Shown here: positions 53,601-64,000 of the stretch, piece by piece
Numbering within the stretch: the stretch's first letter is position 1
How the letters are laid out: each line of letters starts with the position of its first letter
NCBI RefSeq assembly: GCF_900963305.1
Contig: NC_042530.1
Span: 7,201,890-7,265,889 of the forward strand
DNA length: 64,000 nt
Reading direction: 5' to 3'
DNA from: Echeneis naucrates
Lineage: Eukaryota; Chordata; Actinopteri; Carangiformes; Echeneidae
The notes under the pieces: generated by a model
Told to the model about the DNA's origin: nothing
Databases searched by the model: none
What the model saw: only the letters and a program-made list of their open reading frames with translations
Program-made: the position numbers and the translations under genes

Positions 53601-56600
53601 TTGACATCTGAGTTCAAGCTGCACCTTTTCCTGACTCCTGCTGCAATTTCACAAAATGGAGCTAGATCATAATTGCTCTCAAAGCAGATGAGGATAATCA
53701 TTCATGCCTGGAGGTGTTGCAGTTTATCTAATGTTGCTGCCACAACTCCTGTTTTTTACTTTAGCTGAGTGGATACGAAGTGATAAAAAGGTGAAAAAGG
53801 GTCGTTACGCCATGTTGCCATATGTAAAATTCCAGCATGAATAATAAACCCAGTTTTTAGAATTCACAAAATCAATGTCTGACAGATTCAAGATGGACTC
53901 ATCAAAGTATGTTAGGGAGAGCAACAAATGCACGTAAAAACCTTTGAAGTTAATTTTCAATCCTACCAACGAAGGAGAAACACCTGAGTGCAGATCGCAT
54001 CCCAGAGCTAAATGACGGCAATGGATCAGAGAGATAAAATCACCAATTTGCAAAGCGAGAGATTGGCTGCAGCAGGAAAATAGGCTGCCTCCTCATCGAT
54101 TCGGCAGCGCCCAATAATGGCGCTGAATCCATCACTGACCAGGGAACAATATTTTTTTCGTTTTTTTTTTTTTTTTTTTAAAGGGTGTCCCTAGCAGTAT
54201 TCGTGCTCTTCATTACAGTCAAAATGAATGTCCATATTGCAGCCATTATCTTCATGAAAGGAGCCGAGGATGTCAGATGGTGCCGACAGGTGTAGCGGGA
54301 AATGATGCCTGTGAATGCTATGAGTCAAAGTAAAGCAAGTAAAACTATTCCTGCATCGCTGAGTTCGGAAAGCTGTCATCAGGAAGTCATTTTGCTACAT
54401 CGGTTATATCTTTAATAATTTACTCACTAGCTATTTTACTGCATACAGGTTAAAAGTTAAAGTTGTGTTTCTTCTCTTAGTGAAATTGAATTATTTCGGT
54501 CTTTAAAGGCAAGTTTGTATGAAATCTATTCAAAGGAAAAGTTGTAATTAAAATGAGACATTGTGGTGTGAAGCTCTTACAATACGACCATAAAATTGCT
54601 GTGGTGCTGTCACTTCTGGAAACAATACCTGGTCATAACTGCTTACCTGCAGGAACCTTTTTAGATAGTCTCTGCTTTTTCCTTAACTCTCATGGCACTG
54701 CCACCCCTCAACTCCATCTCTATACATTTAGATCTTCGATAGATGCATTATTAAGGATATCTTTCCCATTTTTCCTTCTCCTCCGTTCTCTCTGGAGCAC
54801 TCCGGTGCTCTAATTAGAGCCTCCGGTTTAGGAAGTCATTATCTCTGCTGTTTCTGGCGCACTGGGTACAGTGCAGTACTGTTTCAGCATAGGGAAATAA
54901 AAACTCTTCTCTGCATGCAGTGAACCCACATGCATGCACACGCGCATGTTCCTGCATCTCCTTTGCTGCAGAAACATGAGCATGAGTGCGTATTATTCAG
55001 TTAGAGAGACGAAGAGGGAAACCAAGGAAGATAAAGGGAGATAGTGTACGTTTCATATATCTTCTGTGTAACAGAATGTGAGAAAATGGTGGTGGCGAGA
55101 ACGTCAGAACTGTGTGATGGATTTGTGCTAAAAATTTTATTTGCTGCTTTGTCCATCAGTGCCAATGAATGTCAGCCTCTGGCTCATGACTCGCCTTGTG
55201 AGACAACTCTGCAGGGCAAAATATGACACTGACTCAGACCAGGTAGAATACATCATACTGCCAGACTCACTCACTCTGTCGCTCCTTCATCCACATATCC
55301 GGCCTCCGCCTCGCACACTGGGATGCATGTGTGTGGTGCACACAAAACTGACTTATGGGCCTCCGGTGCTGTTCCTATGATGTGCTGCCTGACTTACGCG
55401 CTGCACTTAGAGGGACTGTGAAATCAATAATGCTTTTTTTTTTTTTTAATCCACCACAGCATTTAACCGGGGCAAGGGCCTCCCTAATACCTCTTTTAAT
55501 GTTATTGTGTAGTTACACATGAGTGCTTCAGATAAAGAGAATAGCTCTAGGTGGGTGATGTAGTTAGGCATTTCCTGCGGCCTTGGGGCTTTAAGTGTCT
55601 GACTCTAAAGGACATTTCTGAGAGGAAACAAAGGCGAGAGCTGTAAATATGCAACCCATAGAATATGCACAGAAAAAAGCATCTGGTGCTGCCATGAAGT
55701 ACAAACACCCCAATCTTATTAGCCAATCATATTGAAAACCATTGTGTGTACATGTGTATGTAGACACAAAAAAAAAAAAAAATACAATATAGTATGAAAA
55801 ACGTGTGTGAAGGAGTAGACCAACAGAGCTGGAACAGGGCTTAAAAATGTGTTGCTATATGACCTTAAAAAGATATCTACGCTGCCCACAAAGAGGAAAA
55901 TGTCAGCCTGTAGCATGAACAAGCATTGATTTAGTGAAACATAATGATACAGTTAAGCTGCCCACTGACCTCCATCGACTTTTTATAGTAGAGAAGGCTT
56001 TGGAATCTAAACTAGTGATTCTTTTTCACATACGCTAAAATATCTGGGTAAAAACCTGTTGTACCTCGTCATTTACAATTACAGAATAATAAATGTGACC
56101 ATGCCATTTAGATCCTCATGATGCCGCCTCATAATAGCTCCTGTCCTTGAAAGAATTGTCCTAAACATAAAAGTCAAACTAAAAATATAGTCTTATATAT
56201 GTTAAATCAAATGCACCAAGACGTGGGCCAGCAATATTTCTGCAGCAGATTTACTGCAGTCACAGACTGGACTGTAGATGTGAGTATATGATCGAGCCGT
56301 ATAGACTTCTATGAGAAGTTATGGCATTTATAAAATGCACTGCTGCTCTACCCTCGGGAAACTTTGAATCCCTTTGCATTAATGTCGCACATACCTCTGC
56401 TAGATAAAGAAGCAAGTTCAGGTTGTATCAGAAGTAGCAAAGGTGTGTGCATGCATGTCTATATTTGTATATGCATGCAGGGCAGCATGGAGAGCACTGA
56501 CAGAGAAAACAAATAGAGGCAGTTGCAGGCCTTCGGGTCAGACTGCATGGCAACACCATTTCATCAGTGCTAACACTCCCTCCCTCTCTCAGTCTGCCCA

Positions 56601-57570
56601 GTTTACTCCCTCTCTCCTCCTCGTCCACCATGTCTCGTTCTCCTTCTATTCCTCTGTTCCTCTTGGCAACAGCTTGCTGATTAAAAAAATGGGGTTGACC
56701 CCAAGTAAACCCTTCTGCCTGTCTGTCTGACCCTAACCCTAACCCAAGTCCCCCTGCAGTCACCAACGCTCACATTGGGATACTGCTGACAGCTACAGAC
56801 AAGCCTACATGCAATATCAAATCCTCCTGATGCAACACCTGATCTCGCTGCATGCGTGGATGGATACTGAATGGAAGCAGCAAATTCATTAAAACAAAAC
56901 AAAACAAGACCCAAAACATCCTGGATATATTTGAATTAGTGGAGAGCTTACAATGTTTGGAACTCCAGTCTTACCGCACCCACTTTGGCATTTCCTTTTC
57001 TGATGCAACTGTGCTCTGTCATCAACCTAGCTGATGCAAACACGATTTCATTTCCATTTGACTTTATGTGACATTTCAGAATTTGGCTTTAAATCTAATT
57101 CACAGTTGGATGAGAGCGTAGCTTATGCCACTAACCTTGGAGCGAGGCGGAGCGCGGATGTACCATTTACAGTCGACGGCTTCTGCAGCGCCAGCCTTCC
57201 CATCTCTGGTGATCTGATGAGACTCAACGATACCTTCTGGACCAGCCATGTCATACTGACAGGCTGAAACATACACAGATCAGAAACACACACAGACACA
57301 CACGTGCACACATAGATACACGTGCATTTCAAGCAAACGCACATTGACTCACGAATATGACACACATACACAGAAATATTAGGCAACTAATGTGCAAAGA
57401 ATGTATATATGCACATAACTGAGAAAGAAGTGAAGGTTTCAGTGAGATAAAGAGTGACTTTAAAAGCAAGTCAGACAGACAGCGAGAAAGGAAGAGAAAA
57501 GAGAGAGGGAGGGAAGGAGTATACCTACAGGGCAGAGGTGGGGGTACTCCCAAATCTGCAAAGTCCGGAT
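40654..57570 (-). CDS. neto1: Neuropilin and tolloid-like 1, 3' part of the gene (5' end outside window)
   Basis: Seven exons join in phase on the minus strand: 57529-57570 (linker DPDFADLG), 57136-57263 and 51087-51169 and 49947-50092 (CUB2), 44155-44268 (LDLa), 41609-42236 (membrane span and tail) and 40654-40714 (last exon). NETO1 is a single-pass auxiliary subunit of kainate and NMDA receptors. CUB2 shows [33 protein letters not shown] and [11 protein letters not shown]. The LDLa module has six cysteines and ends YPWDENQC. The span is [50 protein letters not shown] and [19 protein letters not shown] match NETO1 rather than NETO2. CUB1 and the signal peptide were not found and must lie past base 64000. 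Confidence 0.95.
41587..42236 (-). CDS. neto1: neto1 penultimate exon with read-through end SVSIDF
   Basis: If the donor after 41609 is not used, the frame stays open for a few codons and ends QRSVSIDF with a stop at 41587-41589. Mammalian NETO2 ends in the near-identical SISIDF. The read-through therefore gives a NETO2-like C-terminus to a NETO1 protein. It may be a real isoform or a remnant of the ancestral gene end. Confidence 0.75.
42237..44154 (-). other. neto1 intron before the membrane-span exon
   Basis: AT-rich intron of 1.9 kb with an AAAAT-type run at 43299-43323. No embedded gene was recognised. Confidence 0.6.
44664..44770. repeat. (GT)n microsatellite, interrupted
   Basis: GT dinucleotides interrupted twice by the same GAACTGTATGTTTG block, so a larger unit of about 70 bp seems to have been duplicated. 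Confidence 0.9.
47601..47668. repeat. (GT)34 microsatellite
   Basis: An uninterrupted GT dinucleotide run in a neto1 intron. Confidence 0.95.
51170..57135 (-). other. neto1 intron inside CUB2
   Basis: A 6 kb intron between two CUB2 exons. Contents are AT-rich DNA, a T tract at 54160-54179, a GC-rich repeat-like stretch at 53229-53345, and CCCTAACCCTAACCC at 56731-56745. No gene was recognised. Confidence 0.55.
53229..53345. repeat. Degenerate GC-rich minisatellite
   Basis: Three to four imperfect units built on CCCCC-GAGACTAGA and GA(C/T)CCCTCCACAG, standing out from AT-rich intron DNA. The unit is about 35-45 bp. Confidence 0.5.
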
Positions 57571-58549
57571 CTGAGGGGAGAGAAGAACAGGGGGCATTCA
57601 TTTTTAATACATGATTACAAAATCATGATCTTCACAGAGGCAAAACAACCAGGTGGAACAATATGCTCAGGAACTTCCTGCAAAGACAACTACAAATAGA
57701 TGAGATTCTTCTGTTATCCTGAAATACTTTGCTACTCTCTTTTCCTCAGAGTCTCCTCAATGAAGGCTTTTGGCATTTCAACTGACATTTCACACACATC
57801 ATCTGTCATGGTCACAAGTCAGACCTCAAAGGCCAAGAGCACCTGAAAGTGACGCTGTTTTTTTGAACTTGCACTTGTGATGCATGATTTTTATACCTTT
57901 GAAGACTGAAGACACATTTTAGCAGAGCAGCAGTAAGAAATTATTGTCATGGATCATATCTTTGCGCAAGTTGACCGTTGCTGTTTTCTTGAGGAACAAC
58001 ATGCAGTTTTACTTTACTTTGCACTTTACTTTAAGTATGAAGGTACGCTCAGGCTTCCTGGCATATCGCTGCAGACCTGCTGACATATACAACCGGCGAC
58101 ACTCTAAGTCACTTCAAGAATGCAACAGGGATACACTTTTCTTGGATTGCCATGCTAAATATGAATCACAGCCCACTCAACAAGTTGAAGTGCTATCTTT
58201 GCTCTCTTTTGCAGAGTCAGAACAAAACAGAACAGAAGCTTAACAGAGATAAATGAAGGCGCAAAAACATTCAAAATGTCCTCAAGAAAGGTTTCAGAAA
58301 AATTTAAGAGACCGCTGGGGATGATGAATCTAATGCTTAACCAAACTTTTGCACGCTCTTTTTGCTAGTTCAACATCCTTGTTCCATTTCATATCCCCAA
58401 AGATTCAATACCACTCCACGATCACTTTGTACAAGACAGAAATTGACTCTTGAACAATCTCCACTGTTCTCTCAAGTCATCATTTTGGTGATAGCAAAAC
58501 CTTGTTTCCAATAGTACTGTCACACTTTTCAATGCTTCAAAGGGGAAAA

Positions 58550-58582
<33 letters not shown>

Positions 58583-60217
58583 TGCTGCAGTAATGAGAGG
58601 GTACTAGCTCGAAGGCTAATTTGTGAGCTTGCGTTCCATATGCTGTGACATACAGCATATGTTTGAAAAAAAGAAAAAAAATCCCACAGCATTAAATATA
58701 TCCCTGCTGCTTCCATTTTGTTCAAACCTATAGTCACAGAGTGGTTGTGCTTTCAAAGCCTTCAGCTGAGAGCTCTGGGCTGCATTCATTTGAAGATACA
58801 GCCTGCAGAAACAGGAAACCAAAAAAAAAAAAAAAAAGGCTTCACATTAGATGTGATTGTTCCTTGCCAAATCGAGGCATGGCTACCACTGACTGAGCTT
58901 GGTGTGGAAAATGAACTCTGATTGCACAGCATGAACACCTTACCTGAATGTCACAGTTTTTTTTTTTGTTTTTTTTTTTGGGGGGGGGGTGTATTTTTGT
59001 CTAAATGTATGCCCTAATTTCTCTGTCTAGACATGAGTCAGAGCTTCACTCTTTGCATGGGAAACAGGAGGAGCAGCAGCCATATACCTGGCATCGCTGC
59101 ATGCCCGGTGATAGAAGCACTAGATAGAAAAAAAAAATTAAATGAATGAAACAGTGGGGGAGGGAGGATGAGCAGTCAGTTCGTTTGATGATGACATTTT
59201 CTGGATACAACCTATAATCAAAGGAGAGAGATTCCTGGCCTGATTTCTGCTGTGTTCTAGTGGGGATTCAGGAAAGACGAACCACCCCTTACGCTGAGAC
59301 TTGTGACAAATCTAGCGAGGCTGCAGAAAACCCTCCCCCCTTGGTGCTTTCAACACCAACTGGGACAAAGTAAAACATTCATGTGAGCAGAAAGCAGTTG
59401 GGAGAGGTGCTTAGTCTGCTTAAGAGCTTCTGCTGAGACTTCCACGACACTTTCCTGCCGATTAATTGTTGCTTTCAAGTAAAGATTAAATGATTACATT
59501 TCTAAAAGGTTGAATGGAAATACCTTGCAATTTAAAAATACGAGTGGCTCCTGTGGCCTTGAACAGCTAAGGGGTAGTAAAGAACTTTTTTTGGGGGAGA
59601 GGTAATGCTTTGCTTACATAAATCAAATTATTTCACTCACACTGATTTCTTTCTTTCTACAATTCCTTCTTTCAGTTTTTACAATTAATCAAATGTTTCC
59701 AGTCCAGTTAAAGTCGACACTATTAATTTGAGCCACGCTCTGTAAGGCTGAACCTAATAATTTTCTTCAGTACTGATTCATACCTTCAAAATTAAGCAGC
59801 TGTCTAAAACATGTGAAGCTGACATATTCATTGAACTAATTCTCTGCAAATAATGGTCAGTATTATTTGACACTTAAATTAACCAAAAAAAAAATTAAAG
59901 AAGTCAGTTGCTTGACAAATTGATTCATGAATCAATGTTAACAAACTATATCTCGAATTTATAACATAAACAAGAGCCTCTATTTTTTTTTTTATCCATG
60001 TGGCTGCACTGGATGTGTTGGGTGTGTAACAGGCAGGGAAACAGACAAGCAATGAGGGATGAGAAAATCAAAGTGGAAGACACTTAATGAAACAGTGACC
60101 TTCAGGTCATCTGTGGTAGTTATGCCAAAGATTTATTATTAGGCTTTGGCAACACTTGACCCAACAACATCACAAGGCCAAGCAACCTCACAGGAATAGA
60201 CACATGGCTGTGTGCAG

Positions 60218-60218
<1 letters not shown>

Positions 60219-60262
<44 letters not shown>

Positions 60263-60263
60263 C
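60219..60263. repeat. (CA)n microsatellite
   Basis: CA dinucleotides with a single CG interruption, in the upstream neto1 intron. Confidence 0.9.
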
Positions 60264-62624
60264 CTTTGATGAAGGCTATTCTTTACATGCCAGCAAAGGT
60301 CCCACTCAGAGGCTGCGATACCTTTAAATCCTTCCTGTGCAACCCTTGACCTTTTTAGACTCAGGCTCCTGAATTTCAATCAGCTTGGTTCCGTCCTTTC
60401 TTCTATCAATAACCCGCTCTCCTCCTTAGTTAATTGATTCAATCAGTTATCTGGATCGATGAAAATGATGGATTAAGTGTGATTTCTTATTACCACAATG
60501 GGTGATGTTTCTTTATTAATCTGGATGCCATAATTTTGTCACACTAAGTGATATTTTATAGTAATTTGGACATCACAGCCTTTTTGTATGTACAGATTGA
60601 AATCCCCCCACTACAATGTATGTACTAATGTGAGGTTTGTTTTCACTGTACTCATACTGCAGCCTCTCTATAATGCCTGCTTTCTCCACTGCTGAATTCA
60701 GGGCACATCTACACATGGCCACTCCCTCTTCTTTCTCCATAAAGCTCTACTAACAGTGTAATCTTCTGGGGCTTAGTGTATTTACCAACACAGAAAATGC
60801 TCACTTTAAAGCTCGGTGTGCAGACTTTAAGTTAGCCTGCAGCGCTCTTCACACACACACTGAGCTACTTCAAGTACAAAACACTGTCATCATCCTCTAA
60901 AGCATAATCATGACAAAACAATTACACTCATGCCATTGTACAGTAGGAGTGCACCTGAATATGGAAAGATTGCTGGAAGAAACAAAGGGATCACAGTGAC
61001 AGAGCAGAATTCAGAGAAATTATGTGCAAATGCCTCCAGAAACAAACAGAAGCAGCTTGCAAATGCCAGCTCAAATGTTGTTGTCACATTGCTACAAAAA
61101 CATGTTCATAATACTGGCAGTGCAGCAGCGGTAATTCAGCTGGGCTGGCAGATGCAAAAAGAAAAGAAAGGAAATCATTAAGCTTTTGTTGAAGAAAGAA
61201 AAAATGGAAATAAATGATGAGTTGGTGATTAACTCTGTTTAGTTGTGTTGCTGGAAACGTTCTTTGTGGAGTAAGAATACACACATCCAGATACACACAC
61301 ACACACACTCACACACTCACACACTCTAACACTTACACAGAGCACTGCAGAACTGTCGGGAAATGTAAATTCCTTATAACTATTCAATCCCTTAAGTATT
61401 GTATTGCCCTTCATAATACAGGCACAACACTATGTTTTATTAATGAGACACTCATTTCATTTAGAACTCCATCGCTACATATCCCTTCAGAATTGGAAGC
61501 TCAGGCTCATGTTTATCTGCGTGTGGCAATATTCCCGAATCCAAAGGACACAAGTATGCAGAGTGCTCCCGCCTTCCGCCGCCATACGCACACACACACA
61601 CACACACACACAGAAACGAGTGGCCCACACACAAAAACTCAATTTCCCAGTGGCCTCATTTCCTCTCAGCTGCTCAGCGGTGACATTTAAATAAGCATCT
61701 GATTAATAATCTCTGCTAAAGTGGTTGATCAAGCTAATGAATGGCTGCCATTAATCACACGATGCACAGCTGTGGATAGAAATGGAGAGACAGACAGGGA
61801 AAGAGGTAGAAGGAGACAAATGGATGGAAAAAGGAGGATTTTCCTTTCAATCACACTAAAAGAACACATTTTGGCAGATGAGACTGTCTCTGTAATTCTT
61901 TCATAGTTTTACGTACTGAGTGGTATCTGTAGTTTTTGATCAAGCAGTTTACCCAACTCTCAAATCGGAAAACAAACTCACACATTACATAGTGGACAAT
62001 TGGAAAACACTGCCTGAGCAAACAAAAGGCGCTGTGAAAACCCTTTTTGATCAAACGGTGCCATAAAGATTAGCTAAATAGTTAATACCCACTCAACGTT
62101 GCTTTGTTGACCCCGCGGATGACAGCCCAGCTATACAGAACGGTGGTTGTGAAAAGCGGAGGCCGGCTACAGGATCTGCCGAGGACTGATAGGATTCACC
62201 ACACCCTGGGTGTCATGGCCAATGAGCTGGGCCTGTGCCCTCAACGGTGATTAGCGGCGATGTGTACCCCAATGCCACGCCATGAACGAACAACAGCAGC
62301 GACACGCCAATGAGCCAGCTAAGAACTGTACTGAACCAGTCAGCAGGGGAACAGCGAGAGAATAAAAGGAGTGTGCTTATGTTGAAAACGTGGCAAGTTT
62401 TTTTTTTCTTTATTTATTTTATTTATCCCAGCAAGCTTAACTCAGTCTGGTCTATATTCATACAAACAGCATGTCCTTGACTTCTATTTATCTCAGAAGC
62501 AACCAAAACTTAACACACTGAATTCAGAGTACTGTCTGTAACGCAGGGAGGTCAGCTCATGACCGGGAAATCCTCCGTGGAAATGGCACGCATCTGAGTA
62601 ATCCTTACATTTTAACCACCGATG

Positions 62625-62700
62625 GTTCAAGTGCCCTTGAGCAAAGCACTTAACTCCAATATGTTCCAGTGGATGTGCTCAGCATCCAGAAATATCAGGT
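62625..62700. repeat. SINE-like fragment
   Basis: GTGCCCTTGAGCAAAGCACT followed by TAACTCC is close to a conserved block (CTTGAGCAAGGCACTTAAC) that I recall from teleost SINE 3' regions. Only this fragment is recognisable. Confidence 0.4.
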
Positions 62701-63686
62701 AAAGAAACGAGAGATCGTCTGTCAGGTCTGTCAGTAGAGGACAGACTGTCCCAGCCTTTTTGAGGCATATACATTACAAGAACCGTGTGCTCTCTGCCCT
62801 TGAGTGTGAACTAATGATTCACACAATACATTATTGATCTCCATAAGGGAAGCAGATATAGGAAAGCTCTCATCCTGGGTAGGGAGACAGTATCTTATTC
62901 AAGGACATGTCAGCAGGGCAAAAGCATGACTCAGTGTTACCCCAACGTATCCCCACAGTTTGTGCTGCGCTCTAAATGAGTCTATCTGGATGTTGTGCAG
63001 CAGTTTATTGTCAGGGCTTAGCTCAGCTAAACCATTTACATTCATATTAACTCCAACATTTAATCTGACACTATTTAAATTTTTGATCTGTTTATCCGTG
63101 AGTTTTATCTGACTTATTGAATTTAGCAAAAAAACATTTGCTTCTTTGGTGCTCAGCTATTAAACAGGTCCAGTGTACATTTAATCAAATAGTTGAGCTG
63201 CTCTCCGGCCCATGCAGTACAGCTAGCCTTGTTGACAATCACTGCACTAAACCATTGTAATCAGTATACGATAGATTGCATTATCAAAATATGCTTACTG
63301 GGTTTAATGCCTTTAATGCTGTGTTTTCCTTTCTTATTTGCCTTTTTTTTTTCAATGACTAAATGCCATTCTTGTCTCCAGCTCATTGAACATATTGGTG
63401 TTAAAAGAGAAACCTGCTTATTTGTTTATTAATCGTTTGTCTGTTCATCCATCTCCCTGTTCTCAAATCCCCCTGCAGTATATCCCGCTCTTACATTTGC
63501 CACACCGGCCTACACTGCAGTAAACTGTACTGTTACAGTGTGTATGCCACGTTGCATGAAAGTGTCATTAGGATTTTTGATTTGAGAGGACAGGATGAAA
63601 TTGGGAAGGGAGCTTCACTTCATTTTGCATCATTATTCACAGTGATGGATTCAAGAAATCTGTTTTTGGCTTAGTGTCTGTGTGTC

Positions 63687-63688
<2 letters not shown>

Positions 63689-63750
<62 letters not shown>
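63689..63750. repeat. (TG)n microsatellite
   Basis: About 31 TG units near the right end of the window. Confidence 0.95.
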
Positions 63751-63753
<3 letters not shown>

Positions 63754-64000
63754 CTTCTTCCATCTCTTCCATTGATCAAGCCGTTAACTGCTCTCCTCCT
63801 TCTCTCCTCCTTCATTCCTCCCAATATGCCCTTGGGACACAATGACAACAGCATAGAGATGACATTAAAAGCAACGCTGCTCCAGCACCTTGTGAACAAT
63901 GCTCCCAGTCCTGTGTGTATACAGCACAGTGAATGTGTGTCTGTGTGGTTACACACCCATATACTGCAGTGGTGTCGTGGTGTCTTTGTTGGGGAATATG

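Larger units (their letters stand above)
57571..64000 (-). other. neto1 upstream intron (no CUB1 exon found)
   Basis: Searched on the minus strand for CUB1 strings such as PNYP, RDGPFGFSP and WIKF; none was seen. The stretch holds (CA)n at 60219-60263 and 61585-61611, (GT)n at 63689-63750, an AAG run at 58557-58579 and a SINE-like fragment near 62.63 kb. Confidence 0.5.

Noticed and set aside
57571-64000. Possible CUB1 exons of neto1
   Set aside because: No strings of the conserved CUB1 blocks were found with correct phase (previous exon ending with one base of the Asp codon). They are taken to lie outside the window.

Overview
This is nuclear DNA from a bony fish, probably a spiny-rayed (percomorph-type) teleost. 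Compact spliced genes, teleost-type (GT)n microsatellites, a teleost Tc1-like transposon and proteins that align closely with vertebrate kpna1, fam162a, mix23, nanos and neto1 all point that way. Every spliced gene below was assembled by eye from splice sites and reading phase, and each complete one closes to a sensible length.

Left part (1-20.9 kb). Two tandem minus-strand copies of a TspO/MBR-like multi-pass membrane gene come first. The copy at 533-2235 is complete (7 exons, 314 aa); the copy at 3589-4330 has lost its 5' half. A single-exon nanos gene, most like nanos3, follows on the minus strand with a miR-430 seed match in its 3' UTR. Then come kpna1 (+, 538 aa), fam162a (-, 154 aa) and mix23/ccdc58 (+, 144 aa). 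Fam162a and mix23 are head to head across 565 bp. The kpna1-fam162a-mix23 block matches human 3q21.

Middle part (20.9-35.9 kb). This is a replication-dependent histone cluster of ten intronless genes: H3 x3, H2A x2, H4 x2, H2B x2 and one H1. The core genes lie in large inverted repeats: an H3/H2A divergent unit (20993-22355 against 29078-30442) and an H4-H2B unit (23882-26133 against 32464-34741). A third H3 carries only half of the divergent promoter. H1 sits alone near the centre. Each gene ends in the histone 3' stem-loop, and one extra stem-loop without a gene lies at 26155. The two spacers separating the units hold a decayed Tc1-like transposon and a decayed transposon-like gene.

Right part (36-64 kb). 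The 3' two thirds of neto1 (minus strand) runs from the linker after CUB1, through CUB2, the LDLa module, the membrane span and the cytoplasmic tail. The sequence shows two alternative C-termini. One is a spliced exon ending in TTRV; the other is read-through of the previous exon ending in SIDF, as in NETO2. The 5' exons, including CUB1, lie beyond base 64000. The introns are long and AT-rich with many (GT)n tracts and no other recognisable gene.
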